64,000 nucleotides of DNA from Yoonia tamlensis (GCF_900115105.1 NZ_FOYP01000001.1:956097-1020096); one strand, 5' to 3'. Shown: positions 1 to 8,532, counted from the first letter of the stretch. Translations and numbers: made by a program. Notes: generated by a model from the letters alone, not told the origin.

Positions 1-63
1 GATCATAGCGCGGGCCTTTGGCTTCTTTTTTCTAGTAAATACTCCCCCCGGAGGGGCCGGGGG

Positions 64-1116
64 TCAGGTTTCAACCCGCCAGTGCAGGTCAAACCCGGGG
101 TCGAATACAGTTACCGGACCGTCATCCGTTTCGATTTTTGCCGGATATGTAATAGGGTCGCCCTTGCGCAGGGTGATGGTTTGCTCGCTGGGGGGAAGCC
201 CGTAAAAACGCGGCCCGTTGAGCGAGGCAAAAGCCTCCAGCTTTTTCAACTGGCCCGCGGCCTCAAAGACTTCGGCAAGGCAGGACATTGTATTGGTGGC
301 AGAAAACACGCCCGCGCAGCCGCAGGCTTGCAATTTCAGCGGGTCCAAGTGCGGCGCGCTGTCAGTGCCCAAAAAGAACCGTTTGTCGCCCGATACCGCC
401 GCCTGCACCAATGCAACGCGGTGCGCTTCGCGTTTGGCGACGGGAAGGCAGTAATAATGCGGTTTGATGCCGCCCGCCAGAATATGGTTGCGGTTGATAA
501 TCAGGTGGTGCGTTGTGATCGTCGCGGCAAGGTTCTTGGGGTTATCGCGCACATAATCGACCGCATCTTCGGTCGTGACATGTTCCATCACGACTTTCAG
601 GTCGGGCACTTTTTTGCGCAGCGGTTTAAGCACCTTGTCGATAAACACTGCCTCGCGGTCGAAAATATCGATCTCGCTATTGGTGACCTCGCCATGCACA
701 CAAAGCGGCATGCCGATTTCTGCCATCATATCCAGCACCGGCCGCACCTTTTCAAAGTCGCGCACGCCAGAGGCGGAATTCGTCGTCGCCCCCGCGGGGT
801 ACAGCTTTACCGCCGTTGCAATCCCGTTTTCAAAGGCTGCCCGCACATCTTCAGGATCAGTGGTTTCGGTCAGATAAAGCGTCATTAACGGCTCAAACGC
901 CATATCCGCGGGCAGGGCGGCCATGATCCGGTCGCGGTAGGCGCTGGCCTGCGCGCCCGTCACTACAGGGGGCACAAGATTGGGCATGATGATCGCGCGG
1001 CCAAAATGGCGGGCGGTTTCTGGCAGCACGGCGCGCAGCATATTGCCGTCACGCAGGTGCAGATGCCAATCGTCAGGGCGGCGGATCGTCAGGGATGTCA
1101 GGTCTTTATCGGGCAT
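64..1116 (-). CDS. pyrC: Dihydroorotase (class II, PyrC type)
   Basis: Cytosolic zinc enzyme of de novo pyrimidine synthesis that interconverts N-carbamoyl-aspartate and dihydroorotate. The 350-residue length fits the E. coli PyrC class. Visible motifs in order are HLHLRDG near residue 18 (two metal-binding histidines), [11 protein letters not shown] (the lysine expected to be carbamylated), [18 protein letters not shown] and GTDSAPH (catalytic aspartate). It is transcribed leftward and stands alone; the genes to its right run the other way. A GC-rich inverted repeat near positions 43-63 follows the stop but has no clear T-run. Identification is secure from motif order and length. Confidence 0.97.
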   Translation of the reverse strand: MPDKDLTSLTIRRPDDWHLHLRDGNMLRAVLPETARHFGRAIIMPNLVPPVVTGAQASAYRDRIMAALPADMAFEPLMTLYLTETTDPEDVRAAFENGIATAVKLYPAGATTNSASGVRDFEKVRPVLDMMAEIGMPLCVHGEVTNSEIDIFDREAVFIDKVLKPLRKKVPDLKVVMEHVTTEDAVDYVRDNPKNLAATITTHHLIINRNHILAGGIKPHYYCLPVAKREAHRVALVQAAVSGDKRFFLGTDSAPHLDPLKLQACGCAGVFSATNTMSCLAEVFEAAGQLKKLEAFASLNGPRFYGLPPSEQTITLRKGDPITYPAKIETDDGPVTVFDPGFDLHWRVET

Positions 1117-1234
1117 GTTGCTGGGTTACACCGTTGCGCAGTTCAAGACCAGTAGAGAAGTGATAACCCTTGCACAGTGGGCAGGGGATACTGATATAAA
1201 CCCTTAACTTTTCTGAATGAATTGGAGAGACCAC

Positions 1235-1519
1235 ATGTTTGGTTTTATCATCGCCGTGGGCTTCGGGTTTCTGACGCCACAAATCGAAACCATGATTGCG
1301 CCGCTGATCAAGGGAATCACCGCCCATATTCCCATTGCGGACACCGAAAAGCGGCTGGTTGCCTTTATGGTCGCTTTACTGGCAGCAGGGATCGCCTCCG
1401 CCATTCTTTATAGCGGAACAGCGTTCTGGGTCATCGCAGGTGGCGTCTTGGGATATTTTGGCACACGCATCGTCGCCGTGATCAAAAAGCAGATCGACGC
1501 GCGCAAATCCGCTGACTAG
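1235..1519 (+). CDS. Small membrane protein of unknown function
   Basis: A protein of 94 residues with two or three hydrophobic stretches (about residues 1-20, 40-60 and 62-78) and a basic C-terminal tail, so an inner-membrane protein is likely. An in-frame ATG also exists at 1217, but the purine-rich GGAGAG at 1224-1229 sits six bases before the ATG at 1235, so I prefer that start. I recognise no family. It lies between pyrC, which is divergent, and a DUF1127 gene in the same direction. Confidence 0.6.
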   Translation: MFGFIIAVGFGFLTPQIETMIAPLIKGITAHIPIADTEKRLVAFMVALLAAGIASAILYSGTAFWVIAGGVLGYFGTRIVAVIKKQIDARKSAD

Positions 1520-1584
1520 GGCCATGCGCGGGGCGCATTGCGGCAATGCAGCATTGGCAGTTTTAGGTCAGGAAATGTGACGTA

Positions 1585-1613
1585 TATTGGGTGCATAGGA
1601 AACGCACCCAATA
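1585..1613 (+). promoter_or_regulatory. Inverted repeat in the DUF1127 promoter/leader
   Basis: TATTGGGTGC (1585-1594) and GCACCCAATA (1604-1613) form a perfect 10-bp inverted repeat around a 9-nt spacer. TATATT at 1583-1588 could be a -10 element. The 14-mer TATATTGGGTGCAT (1583-1596) also occurs on the minus strand in the operator-promoter region before the SatD-like gene near 26.4 kb. It could be a regulator site or a 5' hairpin in the DUF1127 transcript. Confidence 0.45.
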
Positions 1614-1623
1614 GGAAAACAAC

Positions 1624-1848
1624 ATGGCCTTCTTTACTGATACTGCCGCCGACGCCCAATCCCAGCCTGGCCTTCTGTCCAGAATCGGCACCGGTTTTGT
1701 TGCTGCGATGATCCGCATCATGGACGCCCAAGACCGCAGCCCCGAAGTCCGCCGGCTCGAAGCACTAAGCGACAGCGAACTGGCCGCGATGGGCCTGCGC
1801 CGCGACGATATTATCCGCTACGTCTTCCGTGACGTTTACGGCCGCTAA
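1624..1848 (+). CDS. DUF1127 domain small protein
   Basis: A 74-residue protein. The C-terminal part, about residues 43-66, has the DUF1127 signature RLEALSDSELAAMGLRRDDI. Short alphaproteobacterial DUF1127 proteins have been linked to RNA binding, phosphate or stress responses, but no function can be given here. The N-terminal 40 residues form a likely amphipathic helix. AGGA at 1613-1616 precedes the ATG by seven bases. Its TAA overlaps the stop codon of the convergent gene: the tetranucleotide CTAA at 1845-1848 ends both. Confidence 0.85.
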   Translation: MAFFTDTAADAQSQPGLLSRIGTGFVAAMIRIMDAQDRSPEVRRLEALSDSELAAMGLRRDDIIRYVFRDVYGR

Positions 1849-2774
1849 GCGGATTTCTTTAACGCAAACGCGGCAAGAGTCCTTGAATAAAAAGGGTTCG
1901 TGCTGCGCGTTTGCTTGTAGGCGCAAAGCATTTGTGCCGTGCGTGGACGCCCGATCTTGAGCATCCGCGAAATCAAACACATCGCGTATTTGTCATCATA
2001 ACGCCGCGCCCGCAAAAGCTGGGCAAAACGTTTTGCATCCAGATCGCCCGACATGGCCAGCTTGAGCATGATATCGCTGATGCCCAGCCGGTCAAACGTC
2101 TGATCCAGTTCAGCGCCCAGCAACGGGCAGCGCACAAGCGTCACATGTGGTTTGCGAAACAGCGCCGCATGGCCGGCATCAAGCCGTCTATATGGATCAA
2201 ACGCAATAAACACATCGCGAGCGCCATCAATCATATCAGGCGCATAGCCGTAGCGACCGGTGAAATCCTGCCGCCGGTATTTGCGGTATCTTGTGTCCCA
2301 GCCCGTATGCGCCACCTCGAGCGTTGCTTGCGGGCGCAAGGCAAGCACTGTCGCGCCGGGGGCTGCAACAGAATAGGCCGTCGCCGCATAGCCACCGCCG
2401 CCAGCGCCATAAAACACAATGTTTTCGAAATCCTCAAAAAACGCGTCATCGGACATGCGGTCAAAGAAATCGATCACCGCATCGTCACGAAACCAGCTTT
2501 CTTCATAAGAAAGAATTGCCAGATGTGACCAACCTTCATGGCGCACATAGGCAAATCCGCGCGGTTCGGCCAACGCATTATTGTCGCGCACGTCCTGGAT
2601 ATTTTCGAACGTTACCAGCAGGTTATTACCTGCCTCCAGAAAACCGGCGCAATGGCTTTTGCCAAGCTGTTCAAAGAATCCGAATTCGTCGCAGATTTCG
2701 TCGATTTGGGCGAGCCAGGCATTCTTGCTTGCCTTGGTCAAATTTGTCTCAAACACGAGCTGTTTGTCGTCCAT
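1845..2774 (-). CDS. Conserved hypothetical, alpha/beta-hydrolase-like fold
   Basis: A protein of 309 residues if it starts at the ATG at 2772-2774, which has AAGGAA six bases upstream. The frame stays open to 3014, but the upstream part looks non-coding. Near residue 125 the segment FYGAGGGGYAATAYS resembles the nucleophile elbow after a beta strand in alpha/beta hydrolases, yet the expected serine of G-x-S-x-G is a glycine, so hydrolase activity is doubtful. The middle has many aromatic and charged residues and the C-terminus is basic. I do not recognise a characterised family. It overlaps the end of the DUF1127 gene convergently. Confidence 0.7.
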   Translation of the reverse strand: MDDKQLVFETNLTKASKNAWLAQIDEICDEFGFFEQLGKSHCAGFLEAGNNLLVTFENIQDVRDNNALAEPRGFAYVRHEGWSHLAILSYEESWFRDDAVIDFFDRMSDDAFFEDFENIVFYGAGGGGYAATAYSVAAPGATVLALRPQATLEVAHTGWDTRYRKYRRQDFTGRYGYAPDMIDGARDVFIAFDPYRRLDAGHAALFRKPHVTLVRCPLLGAELDQTFDRLGISDIMLKLAMSGDLDAKRFAQLLRARRYDDKYAMCLISRMLKIGRPRTAQMLCAYKQTRSTNPFYSRTLAAFALKKSA

Positions 2775-3274
2775 AGTCAGTTCCTTTGCCCGAACTGGGC
2801 GTCCATCGTGACACTGCGCGGCCCAAACAACGGGTCGCGGTCTTTTATACTCGCTATACAATATGGCAATTTTGCGTAGCCCGCCCTGCATAATTCGACC
2901 GCGCGCTGATATATACTTGTAGTTTTGCGACATGCGGTCGCAACGCGACCCCCGTGTGCTGTTGACCACTAGCGCAGCAAAATCGCGAGTACGCGCTATC
3001 AATTTGTGAAACAACGTATTTTTGGAATGACTGCATTGACGGGCAGTCGGGTTTGACTGCGTTCAAATTTATTTGCGCGGTAAAGAAAAAAATTTGACGA
3101 GCGTAAATAATGGCAACCTATAAGAGAATTTCGGGTAGCTTATTCGGCAATTACGGGAGAAATTTTTTTCTGGTGATTCTTTGGCGCAATACCGGCCCCG
3201 CCAATCAAGGTTGCGCAAGACAGCAAACCCCTGTTTGATCGTAAAAACCCCATGATCCGTGGCGAAAGATAATA
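2775..3274. other. 500-bp intergenic region, divergent promoters presumed
   Basis: AT-richer region between the leftward hydrolase-like gene and the rightward xdhC-cox cluster. Short open frames occur on both strands but lack ribosome sites and family features. It should hold the promoters of both flanking units. I could not place a convincing -35/-10 pair or a repeat. Confidence 0.4.
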
Positions 3275-4240
3275 ATGAAAACCGACCAGCCAAAAATTGC
3301 CCGCGATTGGCACCGTGCCGGGCGCGGGGTTGCGTTGGTGACGGTTGTTCAAACATGGGGCTCCGCGCCGCGCCCAGTCGGCAGCCAGATGGTGGTTGAT
3401 GCGGCGGGGGCGATCGAAGGGTCGGTCTCGGGGGGCTGTGTCGAAGGTGCGGTGATCGTCGAAAGCATCGATGCAATCGCCGACGGCAAACCGCGCGTTC
3501 TGACCTTCGGGGTCAGCGACGATGATGCCTTTGCCGTGGGGCTGGCCTGTGGCGGTGAAATCAGGGTTCTGATCGAACCTGTTGGCACCGCAATCCCGAT
3601 CGCGCTGTTGGACCAGCTTGTCAGATTGCGCGACCGCGCCGAACCTGTCGCCTATGTGACCGACCTTGAAACGGGCGGGCCTGCCCTGTTCGGCCCGCCG
3701 GAGTTTGCAGAGCGCTTCAGGCGCGACCAATCGGGTGTCGAACAAGACGGCCGCCGGTTTATCGCAATTCACAACGCCCCGCTGCGCATGGTGATTATTG
3801 GCGCGGTGCATATTGCGCAGTATTTGGTCGGCTTGGCGCGCGACTGCGGTTATTCACCGATTGTGATTGATCCGCGCAGCGCGTTTGCCAGCGCCGCACG
3901 TTTTCCCGCAACAACCTTGCTGGATGAATGGCCGGATGCCGCCTTGCGCGGGCTTCATCTTGACAGGCGCACTGCCGTTGTGACCCTGTCGCATGATCCC
4001 AAAATTGATGATCCGGCTTTGATTGCAGCCTTGCAAAGCGATGTCTTTTATATCGGCGCGCTTGGATCAAAACGCACCCATGCAAAACGTGTCGCTCGGC
4101 TGGCGCAAGGCGGGTTCACGGGCGCTGAAATTGACAGGATTCACGGGCCTGTCGGGCTTGATCTGGGGGGGCGCCACCCCGCCGAGATTGCCATAAGTAT
4201 CATGGCGCAAATCACGCAGGTCTTGCGCAAGCAGACCTGA
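3275..4240 (+). CDS. XdhC/CoxF-family molybdoenzyme maturation protein
   Basis: A 321-residue protein of the XdhC family. These proteins bind molybdenum cofactor, promote its sulfuration and insert it into xanthine dehydrogenase or CO-dehydrogenase-type hydroxylases. The N-terminal XdhC/CoxI part has [13 protein letters not shown] and [11 protein letters not shown] (residues about 25-60). The C-terminal half is a Rossmann-like domain starting at [11 protein letters not shown] near residue 172, followed by [10 protein letters not shown] and a Gly-rich end ([13 protein letters not shown]). It is followed in the same direction by coxS and coxM. The large molybdopterin subunit it would normally serve is not next to it. 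Confidence 0.88.
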   Translation: MKTDQPKIARDWHRAGRGVALVTVVQTWGSAPRPVGSQMVVDAAGAIEGSVSGGCVEGAVIVESIDAIADGKPRVLTFGVSDDDAFAVGLACGGEIRVLIEPVGTAIPIALLDQLVRLRDRAEPVAYVTDLETGGPALFGPPEFAERFRRDQSGVEQDGRRFIAIHNAPLRMVIIGAVHIAQYLVGLARDCGYSPIVIDPRSAFASAARFPATTLLDEWPDAALRGLHLDRRTAVVTLSHDPKIDDPALIAALQSDVFYIGALGSKRTHAKRVARLAQGGFTGAEIDRIHGPVGLDLGGRHPAEIAISIMAQITQVLRKQT

Positions 4241-4314
4241 TATCCCGCAAGTTTTGGGTTCTCAAACAGTGGCGCGCATGGTTAACATGCAAGACCATTC
4301 CCGCAGAGGCGCAG

Positions 4315-4800
4315 ATGACACAGATTTCGATGATCGTGAACGGTGACAAGGTGACAGATGATGTTGCCGACCAGCTGTTGCTGGTTGAGTTCCTGCGCAA
4401 CAATCTGGGTCTGACGGGCACCCATGTTGGCTGCGATACATCGCAATGCGGGGCTTGCGTGGTGCATGTGGACGGGCAGCTGGTGAAATCTTGCGCGATG
4501 TTTGCTGTCGAAGCCGCGGATGCACAAGTTGCAACAATCGAAGGACAGGCCGCGCCGGACGGCACTTTGAACGCAATCCAGCAGGCGTTCCAGACCCATC
4601 ACGGGCTACAATGCGGCTTTTGCACACCAGGGATGGTGATGGCGGCAGCCGCGCTTTTGCACGAGGTGCCAAAACCGACCGAATCCCAGATACGCACCTA
4701 TCTTGAGGGAAATTTTTGCCGCTGCACAGGCTATCAGAACATCGTCAAAGCCGTTTTCGCGGCCTCTGGCCAAGATGTTAACCTGATTGCGGGGCAATAG
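4315..4800 (+). CDS. coxS: CO-dehydrogenase/hydroxylase [2Fe-2S] small subunit
   Basis: A 161-residue iron-sulfur subunit of the xanthine oxidase family that passes electrons from the molybdenum centre to FAD. The plant-type [2Fe-2S] site is visible at [15 protein letters not shown] followed by a cysteine 12 residues on (about residues 42-62). The C-terminal [2Fe-2S] domain has CGFCTPGM and CRCTGY (about residues 101-138). GAGG five bases before the ATG gives a good start. The coxM gene begins eight bases after its stop. In this family the large subunit gene is usually part of the same operon but is missing here. The true substrate cannot be known without the large subunit. Confidence 0.92.
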   Translation: MTQISMIVNGDKVTDDVADQLLLVEFLRNNLGLTGTHVGCDTSQCGACVVHVDGQLVKSCAMFAVEAADAQVATIEGQAAPDGTLNAIQQAFQTHHGLQCGFCTPGMVMAAAALLHEVPKPTESQIRTYLEGNFCRCTGYQNIVKAVFAASGQDVNLIAGQ

Positions 4801-4808
4801 GGGGCACG

Positions 4809-5594
4809 ATGTATCCTTTTGAAATCAAAAAACCTTTGAGTGTTGATGATGCTGTTGCCGCGCTCGGGGATGAAGAGGCGCAGCCATTGGCAGGTGGTCA
4901 GACGCTTATCCCGACGCTCAAGGCGCGGCTTGCCATGCCGCAGGTGCTTGTTTCGCTTTCGCGGATTGCGGAATTACAAGAGATTGAGGTTGCGAACGGG
5001 CAGCTTCTGGTCGGGGCGGGTGTGACCCATGCGGATTTGTCGAAACAGACAGGCAGCTATCCGGCGCTGGCGGATCTGGCTGCACATATCGGGGATCCGG
5101 CCGTGCGCAATCGCGGAACCGTTGGCGGATCAATCGCAAATAATGATCCGTCCGCGTGCTATCCTGCTGCGGTTTTGGCTTCGGGGGCGACGATTGTCAC
5201 CAATTTGCGCAGGATTGCGGCGGACGATTATTTCTGCGGTATGTTCGAAACCGCGCTCGGGCAGGGCGAACTGATTACCGGCCTGCGTTTTCCGGTCCCG
5301 CTTGCAGCGCACTATGAAAAGTTTGTGCAGCCGGCATCGCGGTTCGCGCTTGTCGGTGTGTTTGTGGCGCGGTTTGCGCAAGACGTGCGCGTTGCTGTGA
5401 CCGGCGCATCCGAAGAAGGCGTGTTTCGCTGGCGTGAAGCCGAGGCCGCGCTGGCTGACGCATTTTCACCGGATGCTTTGGCGGGGTTGACTGTTTCCGC
5501 TGCGGGCATGATCGATGATATGCACGCAAGCCCCGCGTACCGCGCAGGGCTTGTCGCGACGCTGACAAAACGCGCCGTGATCGCAGCGGGTTAA
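4809..5594 (+). CDS. coxM: CO-dehydrogenase/hydroxylase FAD-binding medium subunit
   Basis: A 261-residue flavoprotein subunit. The FAD pyrophosphate-binding motif AGGQTLIPTLKARLA is near residues 28-42, and the second motif TVGGSIANNDPSACYPAA is near residues 103-120. The C-terminal domain is slightly shorter than in typical CoxM proteins of about 285 residues but looks intact. A GGGGGCACG ribosome site precedes the ATG. It is the last gene of the xdhC-coxS-coxM unit and is followed by a hairpin shared with infC. As coxL is absent, CoxM may act with a large subunit encoded elsewhere or be a relic. Confidence 0.9.
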   Translation: MYPFEIKKPLSVDDAVAALGDEEAQPLAGGQTLIPTLKARLAMPQVLVSLSRIAELQEIEVANGQLLVGAGVTHADLSKQTGSYPALADLAAHIGDPAVRNRGTVGGSIANNDPSACYPAAVLASGATIVTNLRRIAADDYFCGMFETALGQGELITGLRFPVPLAAHYEKFVQPASRFALVGVFVARFAQDVRVAVTGASEEGVFRWREAEAALADAFSPDALAGLTVSAAGMIDDMHASPAYRAGLVATLTKRAVIAAG

Positions 5595-5604
5595 CCAAAG
5601 CAAA

Positions 5605-5629
5605 ACGCGCGCCCTGACAGGACGCGCGT
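5605..5629 (-). terminator. Hairpin terminator for infC, between convergent genes
   Basis: ACGCGCG (5605-5611) pairs with CGCGCGT (5623-5629), and CCTG/CAGG extends the stem inside. On the minus strand the stem is followed by TTTTGCTTT, so it fits the end of the infC transcript best. It may also stop coxM transcription weakly. Confidence 0.65.
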
Positions 5630-5651
5630 AATTCTGGCGCAAGTTTTCTGC

Positions 5652-6197
5652 TTACTTGGGCAGTGGTCCGATCAGCATCACCATTTGACGACCTTCCATT
5701 TTCGGAAAGTTTTCAACGCGGCCTGTCTCTTTGGTGTCTTCGGCAACACGTTCAAGCAGCTTGCGCCCCAATTCCTGGTGCGCCATTTCGCGGCCACGGA
5801 AACGCAGTGTGATTTTTACTTTGTCGCCGTTTTCAAGGAACTTGAACACGTTGCGCATTTTCACATCGTAATCATTGTTATCCGTGTTGGGACGGAATTT
5901 GATTTCCTTGATTTCGATGATCTTTTGCTTCTTACGGGCCTCAGCTTCTTTTTTCTGGGTCTCGTATTTGAATTTGCCATAGTCCATGATCTTGCAAACC
6001 GGCGGCGTCGCATTTGGCGAAATTTCTACCAGGTCAAGCCCGGCTTCCTCTGCCATTGCCATGGCGCGCTGTGGGGTAACAACGCCCACGTTTTCGCCCT
6101 CCGCCCCGATAAGGCGGATTTCGCTTGCGCGAATGCGGTCGTTGATCCGTGGCCCCGTTTCACGTTGAGGAGGGGCATTATGCGGTCTGCGTGCTAT
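5652..6197 (-). CDS. infC: Translation initiation factor IF-3, probable AUA start
   Basis: IF-3 binds the 30S subunit and checks start-codon pairing. Typical IF-3 sequence is clear ([40 protein letters not shown], ending [10 protein letters not shown]). No in-frame ATG exists upstream of the conserved N-terminal domain, and the frame is closed by TAA just above. The only start that gives the family's normal N-terminus ([12 protein letters not shown]) and length (181 residues) is ATA at 6195-6197, with AAAGGA about eight bases upstream. Rare start codons in infC are known to give autoregulation, because IF-3 rejects non-canonical starts. Calling the internal GTG at 6087-6089 would delete part of the N-terminal domain. 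Confidence 0.93.
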   Translation of the reverse strand: MARRPHNAPPQRETGPRINDRIRASEIRLIGAEGENVGVVTPQRAMAMAEEAGLDLVEISPNATPPVCKIMDYGKFKYETQKKEAEARKKQKIIEIKEIKFRPNTDNNDYDVKMRNVFKFLENGDKVKITLRFRGREMAHQELGRKLLERVAEDTKETGRVENFPKMEGRQMVMLIGPLPK

Positions 6198-6387
6198 GGT
6201 CTTTATCCTTTAATTGTTCCGTATAGGTGATACGCAAAGTAAACTGTGACGCGGCGGTCTTCAACCCGCAAAACCATGTCGCCCGCATAGATAATCTGCT
6301 TGTTTTTGCTTCACCTTAAGTGCGCCTTCTGACATATCGTCGTTAAGAGCCGCTTGGTTCGTCAATTTGATCTGAAAGGATAATAGA

Positions 6388-7131
6388 ATGAGAGCAATCG
6401 CAATCTTGGTCATCGTGGCCGTGCTTGGCTTTTTTGGCTATCAATATGCAGCGAACGGGCGTGGCCCAAGTGCCGCGATTGGTGTTCTGACCGGCGCAAC
6501 CGCCGCTGCCGAAGCTGCTGCTGCTGAAGCCGAAGCTACTGCTGCCGCAGAAGCCGAAGCCGCTGCTGCCGCTGAAGCCGAAGCTGCTGCTGCCGCTGAA
6601 GCCGAAGCTGCTGCTGCCGCAGAAGCCGAAGCCGCTGCTGCCGCTGAAGCCGAAGCTGCTGCTGCCGCTGAAGCCGAAGCTGCTGCTGCCGCAGAAGCCG
6701 AAGCCGCTGCTGCCGCAGAAGCCGAAGCCGCTGCTGCCGCCGAAGCAGAAGCCGCTGCTGCCACAGAAGCCGAAGCCGCTGCTGCCGCTGAAGCCGAAGC
6801 CGCTGCTGCCGCTGAAGCCGAAGCCGCTGCTGCCACAGAAGCCGAAGCCGCTGCTGCCGCTGAAGCCGAGGCTGCTGCCGCCGCAGAAGCTGAAGCTGCT
6901 GCCGCCGCAGAAGCCGAAGCCGCTGCCGCCGAAACTGCAGAAGAAACAACAGTTGCAGATCTTTTGACAACTGACGGCTTTGATGCCGACAAGGTTATGG
7001 AACTGGTTGAAGGGTCTGATCTGTCTGTAATCCAGAAAACCACCATCACCACTGCATTGGAAGCTGCAAAAGAAAATCCGGAGCTTCTCGAAGCCGCGCT
7101 TGAACAGCTTAAGGGTATGTTGGGCATGTAA
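6388..7131 (+). CDS. Membrane-anchored Ala/Glu octapeptide-repeat protein
   Basis: A 247-residue protein of unknown function. Residues 3-22 form one hydrophobic segment (signal anchor). Residues 47-181 are a low-complexity array of the octapeptide EAEAAAAA, 16 full copies plus one of seven residues, with Thr replacing Ala in three places. This should form a long, very helical, acidic rod. The last 65 residues are a normal-looking helical domain (DKVMELVEGSDLSVIQ, ENPELLEAALEQLKGMLGM). AAGGATAATAG precedes the ATG. A strong terminator follows. It could be a periplasmic spacer or tether, but that is only inferred from composition. Confidence 0.75.
   Translation: MRAIAILVIVAVLGFFGYQYAANGRGPSAAIGVLTGATAAAEAAAAEAEATAAAEAEAAAAAEAEAAAAAEAEAAAAAEAEAAAAAEAEAAAAAEAEAAAAAEAEAAAAAEAEAAAAAEAEAAAATEAEAAAAAEAEAAAAAEAEAAAATEAEAAAAAEAEAAAAAEAEAAAAAEAEAAAAETAEETTVADLLTTDGFDADKVMELVEGSDLSVIQKTTITTALEAAKENPELLEAALEQLKGMLGM
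6526..6930 (+). repeat. 24-bp tandem repeat (minisatellite) inside a CDS
   Basis: Sixteen 24-bp units run from 6526 to 6909 and a 21-bp unit follows to 6930. Each unit encodes EAEAAAAA with small codon variation (GCT/GCC/GCA and GAA/GAG). Unit length is a multiple of three, so copy-number change keeps the frame. Runs of identical neighbouring units point to recent slippage or unequal exchange. Confidence 0.9.
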
Positions 7132-7157
7132 GCCCCGCCCCGTGTCACAAATAAAAA

Positions 7158-7189
7158 GGGCCGCGTCGGTGATGACGCGGCCCTTTTTT
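7158..7189. terminator. Bidirectional intrinsic terminator
   Basis: GGGCCGCGTC (7158-7167), loop GGTGAT, GACGCGGCCC (7174-7183), then six T. AAAAA precedes the stem, so it also works on the minus strand, where it ends fpr. It lies between the convergent repeat-protein gene and fpr. Confidence 0.93.
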
Positions 7190-7206
7190 CATGTGCTGTG
7201 AACAGC

Positions 7207-8055
7207 CTAGCCGACAAAGGCCTTTTCGATCACAAATTCACCCGGCTCTGAATTGGCACCTTCGTTCAGGCCCGCCTTTTCAAGAAGCGCCTTGATATCA
7301 AGGTTGAACGCCAGTGATCCACAGACCATCGCGCGATCGGTCGCTGGGTCCAGCGCAGGCACGCCGAGGTCCGCAAATAGTTCACCGTTTTCGATCAATG
7401 TGGTGATGCGGCCCATCTTGGGGCTCTCTTCGCGGGTGGTGGTCGGGTAGTATTTGATCTTTTTCCAGAAACCTTCGCCGATGACCTCGTTCAGCAACTC
7501 GTCTGATTTCAGGCCTTCGATCAAATCGCGACCATAGGTCAGCTCTGCGACTTCGCGGCAGGTATGGGTCATGATGATTTCGTCGTAATCTTCATAGGTC
7601 TGCGGTTCACGCAGCAGGCTGGCGAAGGGCGCAAAGCCGGTGCCGGTGGCAAAGAAATACATGCGTTTGCCGGGCAGAACCGCGTCATGCACCAATGTGC
7701 CGACAGGCTTGGGCTTGAGGATTACCTGATCGCCAACCTTGATGTGCTGGAGTTTTGATGTCAGCGGGCCGTTGGCCACTTTGATCGAATAGAATTCCAT
7801 TTCCTCGTCCCAAGACGGGGAGGCAATCGAATAGGCGCGCAACAGTGGGCGCTGCTTGCCAGTCTTTGGGTCAGGATCGCCCATCAAGCCGATCATCACA
7901 AATTCACCAGACCGGAACCGCAGTGATGCGGGGCGGGTGGTGCGGAATGAAAACAGGCTATCGGTATAGTGTTTTACTTCGGTCACGGTTTGCGCATCCG
8001 GTAGGACGGGCACCGCTTTGGCTGTCGTTTCGGTCAATGGTCTTTGCTCGGTCAT
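7207..8055 (-). CDS. fpr: Ferredoxin--NADP(+) reductase
   Basis: A 282-residue FAD enzyme that moves electrons between NADPH and ferredoxin or flavodoxin. The FAD motif is LLRAYSIASP (about residue 70) and the NADP motif is FFATGTGFAPFASLLR (about residue 135). The CGS near residue 248 also fits the family, and the acidic, aromatic-poor C-terminus is like bacterial FPRs. It lies 69 bases downstream of DUF934 in the cys operon. Here it may provide reduced ferredoxin for the ferredoxin-type sulfite reductase, which is an inference from position. The bidirectional terminator follows. Confidence 0.95.
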   Translation of the reverse strand: MTEQRPLTETTAKAVPVLPDAQTVTEVKHYTDSLFSFRTTRPASLRFRSGEFVMIGLMGDPDPKTGKQRPLLRAYSIASPSWDEEMEFYSIKVANGPLTSKLQHIKVGDQVILKPKPVGTLVHDAVLPGKRMYFFATGTGFAPFASLLREPQTYEDYDEIIMTHTCREVAELTYGRDLIEGLKSDELLNEVIGEGFWKKIKYYPTTTREESPKMGRITTLIENGELFADLGVPALDPATDRAMVCGSLAFNLDIKALLEKAGLNEGANSEPGEFVIEKAFVG

Positions 8056-8124
8056 AATGAATATTGGCGACCCTTATCGGGCCGCCCTCCGGTGTAGTCG
8101 TTGATATGGATCAGGGAAAGGGGA

Positions 8125-8532
8125 TTAACCGCGCATGCGGGCCTGATAGTTGTGGTTTTGCCAATCCGCGCGGAAAAGCCATTGGTCCTCGGGTTGGCGT
8201 GCGGCGAGCGCGTCGTCGATTTCCACCTCGTCAAAGCCGGACCGGCGCGCCATCGCATATTGGTCGGCAATCACATGCCCCTTGGCACGCAGGCGGCCTT
8301 TGAAACCGGTGCGGCGCAACATGGCCGCCAATGTAAACCCGCGCCCGTCCGCAAAAGACGGGAAATCAATGCGGATCATAGGTGCATCGACAAGCTGGGC
8401 CAGACTGTCCGGCGCAGTGTCAGAGGCAATATCGACGCAATAGACGCCATTGGCCGGCGCGTCATCACGCGCGATGAAACCAGCAGTCCAGTCATCGCTG
8501 CGAAACCCGTTGTCAGTAACTATCACGCTCAT
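8125..8532 (-). CDS. DUF934 protein of the sulfate-assimilation cluster
   Basis: A 135-residue protein of the DUF934 family, which nearly always sits beside cysH and cysI in proteobacteria. Recognisable segments are IRIDFPSFADGRGFTLAAMLR and the QPEDQWLFRADWQ tail. Its function is unknown; a helper role in sulfite reduction is inferred from context. Its ATG overlaps the cysH stop by four bases (ATGA), which indicates translational coupling. Confidence 0.9.
   Translation of the reverse strand: MSVIVTDNGFRSDDWTAGFIARDDAPANGVYCVDIASDTAPDSLAQLVDAPMIRIDFPSFADGRGFTLAAMLRRTGFKGRLRAKGHVIADQYAMARRSGFDEVEIDDALAARQPEDQWLFRADWQNHNYQARMRG

Noticed and set aside
43-63. GC-rich inverted repeat after pyrC
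   Set aside because: No T-run on the minus strand within the expected distance, so not listed as a terminator.
2854-3066. Small minus-strand frame in the 2775-3274 gap
   Set aside because: No ribosome site, odd composition and no family features.
6526-6930. CRISPR array
   Set aside because: Units are directly adjacent coding repeats without spacers.
6441-7217. Long frame on the minus strand opposite the Ala/Glu repeat gene, rich in Ser/Ala
   Set aside because: It is a by-product of the 24-bp repeat being open in several frames; the plus strand has the start, ribosome site, anchor and terminator.
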